In this document: in pieces, positions 1 through 7,051 of the stretch | Numbering within the stretch: position 1 is the first letter of the stretch | How the letters are laid out: the number at the start of each line of letters is the position of its first letter | DNA from: an uncultured Varibaculum sp. | Lineage (GTDB): Bacteria > Actinomycetota > Actinomycetes > Actinomycetales > Actinomycetaceae | Assembly (NCBI RefSeq): GCF_902489465.1 | Contig: NZ_CABTZZ010000044.1 | Span: 1-13,714, forward strand | Length of the DNA stretch: 13,714 nt | Direction: 5' to 3' | Notes under the pieces: model-generated | Database searches by the model: none | What the model saw: only the letters and a program-made list of their open reading frames with translations | Told to the model about the DNA's origin: nothing | Made by a program: the position numbers and the translations under genes

Positions 1-2
1 CC

Positions 3-1088
3 ATGCTTACCCAAACGTTATCCCTGGGGGCTTTTGGTCTAAAGGCCCCCGTTTCCCCGCTCTCGGCTTGTTTGCCAGATTCTTACCCCCCGGCCCCCGC
101 CCCGATCACCGCCGTATTTGCAGGATTGCTAACCAAGGTTGGGGTGTATGCGATTATCCGGATGCAGGTACTTATTTTCCCGACCTCCCCGGTAGATGTG
201 GTACTGGCGATAGTCGGGATTCTCACTATGATCGTAGGAATCTTGGGGGCAGTTGCCCAGGACGATATTAAACGGTTGCTTTCTTTTACCTTGGTTTCCC
301 ATATCGGTTTCATGATTTGGGGGATTTCGCTAGCTAATACCCTGGGAATCGCCTCGGCAGTGTTTTACGTTGTCCACCATATTCTGGTGCAAACCACCTT
401 GTTCTTAGTTGCAGGGATGATGGAGAAAATCGGCGGTTCTACGTCGCTGCGCCGCCTACACTCCTTAGCTAAGATTTCACCGCTGCTGGCGATTTGGTAT
501 TTGATTCCGGCTTTCAACCTGGTGGGTTTCCCACCTTTGACTGGTTTTTTGGGAAAACTGGGGCTAGCCGAGGCGACCGCGGCGCGCAACACTCCCCTGG
601 CCTGGGCACTGCTGGCTGCCGGGCTAGTTGCCTCCCTACTGACGCTGTACGTGGTGGTCAAGATCTGGCTACAAACTTTCTGGCAGGGACGTGAATCTGC
701 GCAAGAAAGTGGCGGTGAAGAAGAGGACGCCGTAGATACTTTGAATCCTGCTGCCCGTATTCCCCGGGGAGTCTGGGCGGCAACCGGTTTTCTAACTGCG
801 GTAACGATTGGCCTGTCGGTATTTGCCGATCCGGTCTACACTTTCACCGAACGCGCCACTATCTCTATGACACGCGCTGAATATCAACGCGCGGTTTTGG
901 GAGAAGACGGACGCGGGCACGGGATCTCGAAGCTTTCTTCAGGGAATCGGGAAGATTTAATAGACAAATACAGGGCGGACACCGCTGCAGCTAAAGCCAG
1001 TACCCAGAGCTTTGTTTTTGATGTTTTATCACTGTCCCCACGAAAATCATATAGATCTTTACCAGTGAGGGGAGGTAGTAATGACTAG
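3..1088 (+). CDS. mnhD: Mnh/Mrp antiporter subunit D, 5' end missing
   Basis: This is the C-terminal part (about 361 codons) of the MrpD/MnhD membrane subunit, a relative of the proton-pumping subunits of complex I, which works in the multi-subunit Na+(K+)/H+ antiporter. The family signature LPDSY..AP.PITAVFAGLLTKVGVYAIIR is readable at residues 25-54, followed by DIKRLLSFTLVSHIGFM and HHILVQTTLFLVAGMM, and by several hydrophobic segments. The gene clearly starts before the window; the ATG at position 3 is only the first in-frame codon and not a credible start. The stop overlaps mnhE by 8 bases, as usual in this operon. Within the first 100 bases several residues that are normally conserved (a Trp before LPDSYP, a Phe before PLS) read as Cys and Ser, which may reflect poor base calls at a contig end. 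The last 90 or so residues form a hydrophilic tail after the final membrane segment. Confidence 0.93.
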   Translation: MLTQTLSLGAFGLKAPVSPLSACLPDSYPPAPAPITAVFAGLLTKVGVYAIIRMQVLIFPTSPVDVVLAIVGILTMIVGILGAVAQDDIKRLLSFTLVSHIGFMIWGISLANTLGIASAVFYVVHHILVQTTLFLVAGMMEKIGGSTSLRRLHSLAKISPLLAIWYLIPAFNLVGFPPLTGFLGKLGLAEATAARNTPLAWALLAAGLVASLLTLYVVVKIWLQTFWQGRESAQESGGEEEDAVDTLNPAARIPRGVWAATGFLTAVTIGLSVFADPVYTFTERATISMTRAEYQRAVLGEDGRGHGISKLSSGNREDLIDKYRADTAAAKASTQSFVFDVLSLSPRKSYRSLPVRGGSND

Positions 1089-1890
1089 CGACAGCCGCGA
1101 TGACAGGGCACAGCAAACTATAGCTGCGGCTCCTGCCCTGACTAAAGGGTCTCAGTTACCAGAAGAATCTGGTACGAGCCAAAAGAATAGGAAGCAACAG
1201 GGTGAGATTGCCTCCGTCAGCTCTGCGCCTTCGCGCCCAAGTCTGAAACAGCGTCTGCGTACGCTACCGCGGCGCTGCTCCCTAGGGATGAGCATCTGGT
1301 TGTTCGTGGTCTGGATACTGCTGATTCGTGACCTGTCCGCTGTTTCTATCGGCGGCGGCGTACTGATCGCGTTGGGTTTGCAAATATTTTTCCCGATGCC
1401 GCATGTTAACCCGGTAAAAAGGTTCCGCCCCTTGCAGGTTAGTTGGCTGGTGCTCCGCTTCGGTTGGGATCTTTTGGCTTCTGCTCTGCAAGTAGCTTAT
1501 GTGGTGCTCAGAAACAAACCTGCCCGTCCGCAGATGATAGAAGTGGAGATGGTGACCCGCTCAGAGTTTTATTTAACCATGGCTTCCGCGATGACCTGCC
1601 TGGTACCAGGTTCTTTAGTGGTGAGGGCTCGGATAAACCCTTCGCGAGTAACTTTGCATGTGTTAGATCGTGACCTATCTAAAGGGGCGCGCGGGGTAGA
1701 GAAATCTTTACACGCCCTCGAAATGAGAATTGTGAAAGCTTTGGGCAGTAAGGCAGAGATTCAAGAAGCTCAGGAGCGTTTACAACGCTACGAGCAGCTG
1801 GTAGCGGAGGGTAAAATTCCCTATTCTGCGCACAGCCAGTATGTCATTGATGATGATGCCCAACCACGACCTGATAGTGAGAGGCAGTAG
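1081..1890 (+). CDS. mnhE: Mnh/Mrp antiporter subunit E
   Basis: This is MrpE/MnhE, a small membrane subunit needed for assembly and activity of the Mrp cation/proton antiporter. The family part covers about residues 65-230: a hydrophobic double segment (SLGMSIWLFVVWILLI, then SIGGGVLIALGLQIFF), the loop with NPVKRFRPLQ, another membrane segment, and the conserved soluble part with the pattern SEFYLTMASAMTCLVPGSLVV and VTLHVLDRDL. At 269 residues it is longer than the usual 160-200, because it carries about 65 polar Gln/Ser/Lys-rich N-terminal residues and a hydrophilic C-terminal tail. The start is supported by GAGGGGAGG at 1067-1075, five bases before the ATG. It overlaps the end of mnhD by 8 bases and is followed 5 bases later by mnhF, so translational coupling in one operon is likely. 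Confidence 0.92.
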   Translation: MTSDSRDDRAQQTIAAAPALTKGSQLPEESGTSQKNRKQQGEIASVSSAPSRPSLKQRLRTLPRRCSLGMSIWLFVVWILLIRDLSAVSIGGGVLIALGLQIFFPMPHVNPVKRFRPLQVSWLVLRFGWDLLASALQVAYVVLRNKPARPQMIEVEMVTRSEFYLTMASAMTCLVPGSLVVRARINPSRVTLHVLDRDLSKGARGVEKSLHALEMRIVKALGSKAEIQEAQERLQRYEQLVAEGKIPYSAHSQYVIDDDAQPRPDSERQ

Positions 1891-1895
1891 GCGCT

Positions 1896-2246
1896 ATGAC
1901 TTGGATTTTTGTTTTAAACTGGGCGATGCTCAGTGTCGCTGAACTGCTGGCTTTGTACGTGCTGTGGCGCGGACCAGGAATTTTGAATCGTACCGTGGCC
2001 TTGGATCTATTAACCGCGATCACCATCGGGATTATTTGTTTGGTGTCAGTGACCGGGGAGCGCGATGACACTATGCAGGTTGTACTGGTGTTGACTTTGG
2101 TGAGTTTCTTGACTGCAACGGCGGTGGCGCGGATTATTGGGCAACGTTCCGCAACCGAACAGGCACAAGATGCTGATCCAAACGTGGCTAAGAAACCGGA
2201 ACCGAAAGCGGACGCTGTTAGTGCGAAAGGAGGACGTGATGAGTGA
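1896..2246 (+). CDS. mnhF: Mnh/Mrp antiporter subunit F
   Basis: This is MrpF/MnhF, a small integral membrane subunit of the Mrp antiporter. Three hydrophobic segments are visible (about residues 4-24, 35-53 and 60-82). The family motif RGPGILNRTVALDLLTA lies at about residues 25-41; MrpF proteins typically have RGP....DR..ALD here. The protein is 116 residues, slightly longer than the usual 85-100, because of a charged C-terminal tail rich in Lys, Glu, Ala and Pro. The ATG lies 5 bases after the mnhE stop, with a modest GAGG upstream at 1881-1884. Its 3' end overlaps mnhG by 8 bases. Confidence 0.92.
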   Translation: MTWIFVLNWAMLSVAELLALYVLWRGPGILNRTVALDLLTAITIGIICLVSVTGERDDTMQVVLVLTLVSFLTATAVARIIGQRSATEQAQDADPNVAKKPEPKADAVSAKGGRDE

Positions 2247-2622
2247 AAGCTGGTCCAACGCCCTCACCTACCTGGGGATAGCGATTTTAACTCTAGGGTC
2301 TGCGTTGACTCTGATTGCTGCCATTGGAGTAGTTAAATTGCCAACTTTGCTGCAAAGGCAACACGCTGCCACAAAACCGCAGTTAACCGGGTTTATTTTG
2401 ACCTGTCTGGGCTTGGTGGCTATTCGGCAAACCTGGTCGTGGCTGACTGTAGTACTGCTAGCGATCGTGCTGCAAACTCTGACGGCACCGATTGGTGCGC
2501 ACCTGATCGGTAGAACTGCTAAGCAACGCGGAGATATCAAAGATGCTGGTGAAACGGTTTATCGCCACCTGCATTTGCCACTTCCCGGTAAGGATGTGTC
2601 TGCTATAACCCGAGACAGTTAA
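2239..2622 (+). CDS. mnhG: Mnh/Mrp antiporter subunit G
   Basis: This is MrpG/MnhG, the last small membrane subunit of the antiporter operon. The start was chosen at the ATG at 2239, not at an upstream in-frame ATG at 2137, because AAAGGAGG at 2226-2233 lies exactly 5 bases before it and the protein then begins just before the first membrane segment. The 127 residues show three hydrophobic segments and the family motif GVVKLPTLLQRQHAATKPQ (about residues 30-48), matching the usual GV.R.PD...R.HAATK pattern. The C-terminal 35 residues are hydrophilic. This is the last gene of the operon; the order D-E-F-G is standard. A 212-bp gap with a possible terminator follows. Confidence 0.93.
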   Translation: MSESWSNALTYLGIAILTLGSALTLIAAIGVVKLPTLLQRQHAATKPQLTGFILTCLGLVAIRQTWSWLTVVLLAIVLQTLTAPIGAHLIGRTAKQRGDIKDAGETVYRHLHLPLPGKDVSAITRDS

Positions 2623-2644
2623 AATCATGTATAGCCGTAAGCAA

Positions 2645-2675
2645 AATAAAAATCGCTCTCAATGTAGTTTTTATT
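2645..2675. terminator. AT-only hairpin after the mnh operon, possible bidirectional terminator
   Basis: AATAAAAA (2645-2652) and TTTTTATT (2668-2675) are perfect 8-bp inverted copies around a 15-base loop, 22 bases after the mnhG stop. The T run at the 3' side could act as the U tract of a weak intrinsic terminator. No GC stem supports it, so this is a tentative call. Confidence 0.3.
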
Positions 2676-2741
2676 ATGCATTGGATGCTGTATTTGATAC
2701 CTGAATGCTGTTTTCTCTGAGGTCTGAAGCAAAACACCTTG

Positions 2742-2780
2742 TTAACAATATCTAGATATACATGTTTACGATATTGCTAA
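2742..2780. promoter_or_regulatory. Inverted repeat, candidate operator upstream of the ATPase gene
   Basis: TTAACAATATC (2742-2752) and GATATTGCTAA (2770-2780) are inverted copies matching at 10 of 11 positions, with 17 bases between them. The right arm overlaps the predicted -35 box (2774-2779) of the following gene, which is where a repressor or activator site would act. The protein that would bind is unknown. A hairpin in RNA is also possible, but there is no T run after it. Confidence 0.45.
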
Positions 2781-2802
2781 TCTCCGACACGGTAGCTATC
2801 CT
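2774..2802 (+). promoter_or_regulatory. Candidate promoter of the DUF234 ATPase gene
   Basis: TTGCTA (2774-2779) and TATCCT (2797-2802) each match four of six bases of the sigma-70 -35 and -10 consensus and are spaced by 17 bases. Transcription would start near 2810 and give a short leader before GGGGG (2827-2831) and the ATG at 2838. This is prediction by eye only. Confidence 0.38.
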
Positions 2803-2837
2803 GGAGTGAGCTGTATTTTTAGAATCGGGGGTAAGTG

Positions 2838-4253
2838 ATGGAGCGTTTTATCGGGCGCGAACGCGAGCTAGAAGCGCTGGAGAGAGCGTGGGGAAGTGAT
2901 CGTTTCGAGCTCACCGTTGTCTATGGGCGCCGCCGGGTCGGAAAAACCCGTCTGATTAGGGAATATATTGCCGATAAGCCCTCTGTATATTTTATGGCGC
3001 TGGAGGCCGATAAGAAGACAAACTTGAACAGCTTTTCCCGTACGTTTTCCCAGTTCCAAGCCTCGAACGAGCCAGGTTTGACGGCCTCGCGGGCAGGTTA
3101 CAGTTCTTTTGAGGATCTATTCGCTGATATGGCGGATACTGCTCGCCACACCCCGTTTGTGCTAGTAATCGATGAGTTTCCGTACTTGGCGGCGAGTTGG
3201 CCACCGATTTCTTCGCTATTGCAGAAGTTTTGCGATTCTCAATGGGCAGGGACAGGACTGCATCTGATTTTGTGCGGGTCGTCGATGAGTTTCATGGAGC
3301 GACAAGTCCTCTCCGCGAAAAGCCCCCTGTATGGGCGGCGTACCGGTCAGATTCGCTTGCGACCTTTCGATTTTTTGGATACCGAGGATTTTCTCTCCCC
3401 TCTACCCCGTTTGGATGCCGCAGTTCTTTACGCTGCTACCGGTGGCGTGGCGGAATACCTCGACTTTATAGATACCAGTACAGGCGCTGCCGAGAACCTG
3501 TCGAAACTATTCTTTGATCCCAGCGGCCGCCTGGTGGAAGAACCGGGAAACCTACTAAAACAAGAACTGCGAGAGCCAAAACGCTACAGCTCTATTTTGC
3601 GCGCGATTTCTGACGGAGCCTCAAAACACAATCAAATCGCTACAAAAACCGGGATTCCTACCGGGGTTCTGACGAACTACCTCGGCGCCCTAATGGATCT
3701 GGGTATCGTGGATAAACAAATTCCCTGGAATGCGACAATGAAAATGGGCGGGCGAAAAACCATTTATCGGATTCAAGACGGCTGTTTCCGTTTTTGGTAC
3801 CAATTCGTGCAACCCAACCTTTCGACTATAGAGTTGGGTGCGGGTTTAGCAGCTCTGGAAGCGAACGTCATTCCCGGACTCAACAGTTTCATGGGGCTGG
3901 GCTTCGAGCAGATTGTCGCGGATCTTTTCGACCGCGACAATGCCGCTGGAAAGCTAGTCGAGCTGTACCAAAATCGTGCCCGCTGGTGGGGTAGCGACCC
4001 GAAAACGCATCAATCCGAAGAAATCGATCTAGTCGCCGGAGGGAATAAATCTACTCTGTTTATCGAAGCTAAGTGGTCCAGTCAACCCGTCGGCATTGAT
4101 GTCCTGAAAACCCTAGAAAACCGCAGTAAACTAGTCAAACACCACAAGACACCCCGCTACGCTGTCTACGCAAAGTCAGGATTCACCCCCGAATTAGCCC
4201 GCCACGCGCAAGGGCGCGAGGACGTGAGGCTGCACAGTTTCCTAGAAAAATAG
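2838..4253 (+). CDS. DUF234-family AAA ATPase with PD-(D/E)XK-like C-terminus
   Basis: This 471-residue protein belongs to the ATPase_2/DUF234 group of STAND-like AAA proteins; their cellular role is largely unknown. The N-terminus has the usual FIGRERELEAL start, a Walker A loop GRRRVGKT at residues 30-37, a Walker B segment FVLVIDEFPYLA with D112-E113, and a sensor segment LILCGSSMSFME. A winged-helix-like middle (about 250-300) with IATKTGIPTGVLTNYLGALMDLGIV follows. The C-terminal part has the pattern D397-x12-E410-A-K412, as in EEIDLVAGG followed by FIEAKWS, which fits the degenerate nuclease fold of this family. The ATG at 2838 was preferred over GTG at 2835 because GGGGG at 2827-2831 is 6 bases away. 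It stands alone on its strand between the antiporter and the cas genes and converges on the Cascade operon. Whether it is linked to defence or just a neighbour cannot be told. Confidence 0.85.
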   Translation: MERFIGRERELEALERAWGSDRFELTVVYGRRRVGKTRLIREYIADKPSVYFMALEADKKTNLNSFSRTFSQFQASNEPGLTASRAGYSSFEDLFADMADTARHTPFVLVIDEFPYLAASWPPISSLLQKFCDSQWAGTGLHLILCGSSMSFMERQVLSAKSPLYGRRTGQIRLRPFDFLDTEDFLSPLPRLDAAVLYAATGGVAEYLDFIDTSTGAAENLSKLFFDPSGRLVEEPGNLLKQELREPKRYSSILRAISDGASKHNQIATKTGIPTGVLTNYLGALMDLGIVDKQIPWNATMKMGGRKTIYRIQDGCFRFWYQFVQPNLSTIELGAGLAALEANVIPGLNSFMGLGFEQIVADLFDRDNAAGKLVELYQNRARWWGSDPKTHQSEEIDLVAGGNKSTLFIEAKWSSQPVGIDVLKTLENRSKLVKHHKTPRYAVYAKSGFTPELARHAQGREDVRLHSFLEK

Positions 4254-4444
4254 CCACGGGTTTGCGAGACCTGGTCAGAGCATTTTTCGTGACTATCTAG
4301 AATCGCTATCTGTTCGGGGGAGGTATGAGCTTAAAAGAATGCGCGCGAAGAAGCATAAAGCTCATCGTATGTCATCGTTTTCATCCATGGAATAGTCACT
4401 AACCGTTATATCCATGTTCGCCATGACAAACATAGTCCCACCCA

Positions 4445-4473
4445 GGCACGATCCCCGCAGGTGCGGGGCATTA
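4445..4473 (-). repeat. Solitary CRISPR-repeat-like hairpin after the Cascade operon
   Basis: CCCCGC (4453-4458) and GCGGGG (4463-4468) form a perfect 6-bp stem around a 4-base loop. These are exactly the stem bases and loop size of the repeats in the array at 13563. Read on the minus strand, 19 of 29 positions match the array repeat, including the last CC; on the plus strand about 15 match. It lies about 120 bases past the cas5e stop. It may be a relic of an old array, or a structure at the 3' end of the Cascade mRNA that Cas6e could cut. There is no second copy nearby. Confidence 0.5.
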
Positions 4474-4508
4474 CGCATTAATCGCTAAAACCGCTCTATT
4501 CCTATTAT

Positions 4509-4539
4509 GAGGACAACTACCTATTGAAATGTCATCCTC
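4509..4539 (-). terminator. Imperfect hairpin downstream of cas5e
   Basis: On the minus-strand RNA GAGGAUGAC can pair with GUUGUCCUC over 9 bp, with two G-U wobbles, around a 13-base loop. On the plus strand the same two pairs become mismatches, which favours a role in the cas transcript. It lies about 50 bases after the cas5e stop. No U tract follows, so it may be a mRNA 3' structure and not a classic intrinsic terminator. Confidence 0.28.
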
Positions 4540-4591
4540 TGTATAATTCTAAAAACTAGATCATCAATGATTAGCTAGATTCGCACGCAAC

Positions 4592-5287
4592 TTATGATCC
4601 GCGGCGACGCAAGGATTTCCCCACCTGCTCTAGCCACTCCAAACGATTTGACGTAGCCGGAACTTGAACCACGGAAGTTGTTTCCATTCCCAGTGGCAAC
4701 AGTCGACGTACGGTCAGTTGAACCTGTTCTGAAGTGTATTCGTGTTGGAAAGTAGGGATATCAAATAGCTCATTATCGCTGCCAATTCCTAAATAAAATG
4801 GAAAACTAGGGGCAAAAGCTTTACGGCCAAGATAAGTAACAAACTTTGGAGCAGCTAAAGCTGTATCAATTTCTTCAGCGTGTTCATTCACGAAAATTCG
4901 GACGATAAACTCAGCATTCGATAGATACGTGCGATGGGCAATGGCGTTACCATGTTGAGAATCCGGAGAAAACAGTAAATCTTTTTTGGGGGCTTGCCTT
5001 CGTTCCAATAAAACATATAGACGTCTAGAAAAATCCCAAGATTCTGGACGTGAGCCGATGATTTGAAATTCATCTATCAACCGACCGAGATTGTCTTCCC
5101 TTACATCGAAAGTAAGGTTATCCAGCCAAGCAGGAAGTTGCCCCCGCTCAAACCCCAACGCCGCTGCTATCAGACCAATTAGCGCTGATCGTCTTGGGTA
5201 TCTTTGGGTTCTTGAAACATTGCCTGACACTTTCGGTCCCGCCCAGCTCTGCAAGGGACCTGCTAACCGCAAATAAATTGAAGTCAT
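4592..5287 (-). CDS. cas5e: Type I-E Cascade subunit Cas5e (CasD)
   Basis: Cas5e is the Cascade subunit that caps the 5' end of the crRNA and binds the 8-nt repeat handle. The start MTSIYLRLAGPLQSWAGPKVSGN is characteristic: a first beta strand, then LxGPLQSW and the R-T-x-x-P-R-R-S-A-L-I-G-L-I-A-A-A-L-G motif (residues about 26-44). Later segments FVTYLGRKAFAPSFPF (about 147-162) also fit the family (YLGRKsC.ps.P). Length of 231 is normal. It is the last gene of the Cascade operon; its ATG overlaps the cas7e stop by four bases (ATGA), which indicates translational coupling. Confidence 0.95.
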   Translation of the reverse strand: MTSIYLRLAGPLQSWAGPKVSGNVSRTQRYPRRSALIGLIAAALGFERGQLPAWLDNLTFDVREDNLGRLIDEFQIIGSRPESWDFSRRLYVLLERRQAPKKDLLFSPDSQHGNAIAHRTYLSNAEFIVRIFVNEHAEEIDTALAAPKFVTYLGRKAFAPSFPFYLGIGSDNELFDIPTFQHEYTSEQVQLTVRRLLPLGMETTSVVQVPATSNRLEWLEQVGKSLRRRGS

Positions 5288-6441
5288 TTTCTTATCCAGG
5301 AAATTATCTGGTCAATCAGTTCATTCTTGGTTACAACCGATAGATTCTGGGTTTCATTTTCTGCGCACACCTTGAAATCTAAACTATCCAGATCCTCGTA
5401 AGAGCCTGATAGGACGGTTATTCCTCTAAAATTATCTGGATCAAAACGGCGCGCCGAAACGAACTGTTCCTGCAAGCGCTGAATCGTAGCTGCTACGTAG
5501 CCGCCTTCGGGAGCTGCCTGAACCGGATTTTCAAAATCGTACGCAATTCTATGTGCTTGTTCCTCCGCCAAAACTAATGCAGGTACTACGTAAGGAGCGG
5601 TTACATTCTTCTTACCACTAGGAAGAGCATAAATTAAAGCATCTATCATCGCGCGTAAGTTAGTGATGCTATCATCCCTATCAAATCCGGTCCATGAACG
5701 GTGAAGCTGAGCCTTGTCAATAGTTGCTGTGCGATAAAAACATCCGCTTGTATATAACGCCGTACCTAAATACGTCGATCCAGCGCCTTGTTTTTCATTT
5801 GGATAATCATCTACGGTTGAAAAATAATCGGTTTCAATAGCTGCCGCATGGGTGGAGACTGCTGGAGATACTGCAATCGCTGCTTCAGTGTTCTTGCTAG
5901 GCAGCTTGGCAAACATACGTCCAAAAGCAGCAATTGCTAGGGATCCTGTTTTCCCATCTTCGATAAAATCCCCTGATTCTTCGCTTGCAATCTGTGCAGC
6001 GCAAGTCTCTATTTCTTCTGCGCTCAACCAAATTGATTGCCGCTGCTCCTTGGGATTACTGCTATCGCGTCTTTCTTCATCCGATTTTTTAGAGGATTTA
6101 GCCCCGGTGTCACTTACGTCTCTACTTACAGAGGCTTTTTCAGATTTAACTAAAGCCCGTAGTGCCTCACCGGCCTTCATAACTGCTTGTCGAATCTCTA
6201 AATCGGGATTTATCTCTTTAGATCTCTTCCCGATTAGCTCGGCCAAGTTCCCAGATCGTACTGAGATATCTCTCGATTTTTGTTCATAAGAGATCCTCAC
6301 TTGGCGTTTAATTGCCTGCGAAGAAATACTACTTCGTAGAACCCCTCCTTGTAGAAGGTGCTTAGGAGTTCCTGTATCGTCACGATTTACATTTGACCAG
6401 GGTAACGAGAATATCGTATGTATTGTCAAGAAGTTGGACAT
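5284..6441 (-). CDS. cas7e: Type I-E Cascade backbone subunit Cas7e (CasC)
   Basis: Cas7e forms the six-copy backbone of Cascade that wraps the crRNA spacer. The start MSNFLTIHTIFSLPWSNVNRDDTGTPKHLLQGG, followed by RSSISSQAIKRQVR, matches the family (NLNRDD, then R.RiSSQ.lKRa.R). The middle IAAFGRMFA, VSTHAAAIETDYFSTVDD and GSTYLGTALYTSGCFYR correspond to the conserved (AL)fGRM, THq....DyftaVDD and a-HLgt.eFtsg.fYR segments. The ATG at 6441 (385 residues) was chosen over a TTG at 6447 because AAAGG at 6451-6455 is 9 bases from the ATG and only 3 from the TTG. Residues about 100-136 form a charged Ser/Lys/Glu-rich stretch of low complexity that looks like a surface loop. It lies 40 bases after casB. 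Confidence 0.96.
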   Translation of the reverse strand: MSNFLTIHTIFSLPWSNVNRDDTGTPKHLLQGGVLRSSISSQAIKRQVRISYEQKSRDISVRSGNLAELIGKRSKEINPDLEIRQAVMKAGEALRALVKSEKASVSRDVSDTGAKSSKKSDEERRDSSNPKEQRQSIWLSAEEIETCAAQIASEESGDFIEDGKTGSLAIAAFGRMFAKLPSKNTEAAIAVSPAVSTHAAAIETDYFSTVDDYPNEKQGAGSTYLGTALYTSGCFYRTATIDKAQLHRSWTGFDRDDSITNLRAMIDALIYALPSGKKNVTAPYVVPALVLAEEQAHRIAYDFENPVQAAPEGGYVAATIQRLQEQFVSARRFDPDNFRGITVLSGSYEDLDSLDFKVCAENETQNLSVVTKNELIDQIISWIRK

Positions 6442-6481
6442 GATCAAGAACCTTTCGCTTGTTTATATTTTCTATTAATAG

Positions 6482-7051
6482 TTACCCGCGCGCAGGAACA
6501 TAACCGTAATAGTCACGAACCATAGCCTGCCGCACTTTTTTCGATTGCGGAGTGACTCCGTCGCCCCAGTGGACTAAAATCCGAGCAAGGGCGTAATAGT
6601 TCAGAGGAATCTCCGCTTTCTTACATAATGAAAGAAGACCCCTGATGACCAGCACTGCCTGCTCAATATCCAGAAACTGAATAACCCGTAATCGACTTGC
6701 GATTGCATCCGGTTTGGCCGGATCATTCGCACTGTAATCACCGCCGAGTTCTGAAAGTTTTCTAGATGCTAGAGCAAAGGATTGGCCTACCCTAAGAGGA
6801 TTTTCCTTGTTCGTCTGGGGAATCTCAGGAAACATAGCCGTTAGGGCAGCAGCACGTAGCACAGCTGTTTGATCCCTTACGGCATCATCACAGTATGGTA
6901 AAACGTAGGGAAATGCGTAACTTTCGGTGTAAGGGGAAATACCTTTTCTAATAGCTGCTATAAGTTTTCGATTTTGGCTAGATGAATTGCTATTTTCCCT
7001 GGATACCAGGATTAATGAAATAAGACTTTCCCACGATTCACGATTAGACAT
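6482..7051 (-). CDS. casB: Type I-E Cascade small subunit Cse2 (CasB)
   Basis: Cse2 is the small subunit, usually two copies per Cascade, that stabilises the crRNA-DNA hybrid and the displaced strand. Family features are the N-terminal helix, then the stretch AVLRAAALTAMFPEIPQTN, and FALASRKL followed further on by SRLRVIQFLDIEQAVLVIRGLLSLCKKAEIPLNYYALARILVHW near the C-terminus, as in Cse2 (RL..Ll....l...L..lv..lk...ipldy..L..dL..W). The protein is 189 residues, normal for the family. It overlaps the casA stop by 8 bases, and GGGAGAAG lies about 10 bases before its ATG, inside the end of casA. Confidence 0.93.
   Translation of the reverse strand: MSNRESWESLISLILVSRENSNSSSQNRKLIAAIRKGISPYTESYAFPYVLPYCDDAVRDQTAVLRAAALTAMFPEIPQTNKENPLRVGQSFALASRKLSELGGDYSANDPAKPDAIASRLRVIQFLDIEQAVLVIRGLLSLCKKAEIPLNYYALARILVHWGDGVTPQSKKVRQAMVRDYYGYVPARG

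Larger units (their letters stand above)
4254..4591. other. Convergent intergenic region without a confident gene
   Basis: This 338-bp gap lies between the 3' ends of the ATPase gene and cas5e. It contains the CRISPR-repeat-like hairpin at 4445-4473, an imperfect hairpin at 4509-4539, and a 25-codon ORF (4325-4402, +) whose GGGGGAGG sits only one base from its ATG and is not convincing. No tRNA, transposase fragment or clear GC-rich terminator with a T run was seen. Confidence 0.6.

Noticed and set aside
365..661. Long antisense ORFs over mnhD and other genes (for example 98 codons at 365-661 minus, 145 codons at 5852-6289 plus).
   Set aside because: They are opposite-strand shadows of strongly recognised genes, with no family motifs or ribosome binding sites.
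4325..4402. A 25-codon ORF on the plus strand after the ATPase gene, preceded by GGGGGAGG.
   Set aside because: The ribosome binding site is only one base from the ATG, and the peptide has no recognisable features.
4425..4445. Minus-strand bases after the lone hairpin (TGGGTGGGACTATG) resemble the casA start region (TGGGGGAGAACTATG).
   Set aside because: The match needs a gap and is mostly ribosome-binding-site-like G-rich sequence; a guide with a gap would not pair.
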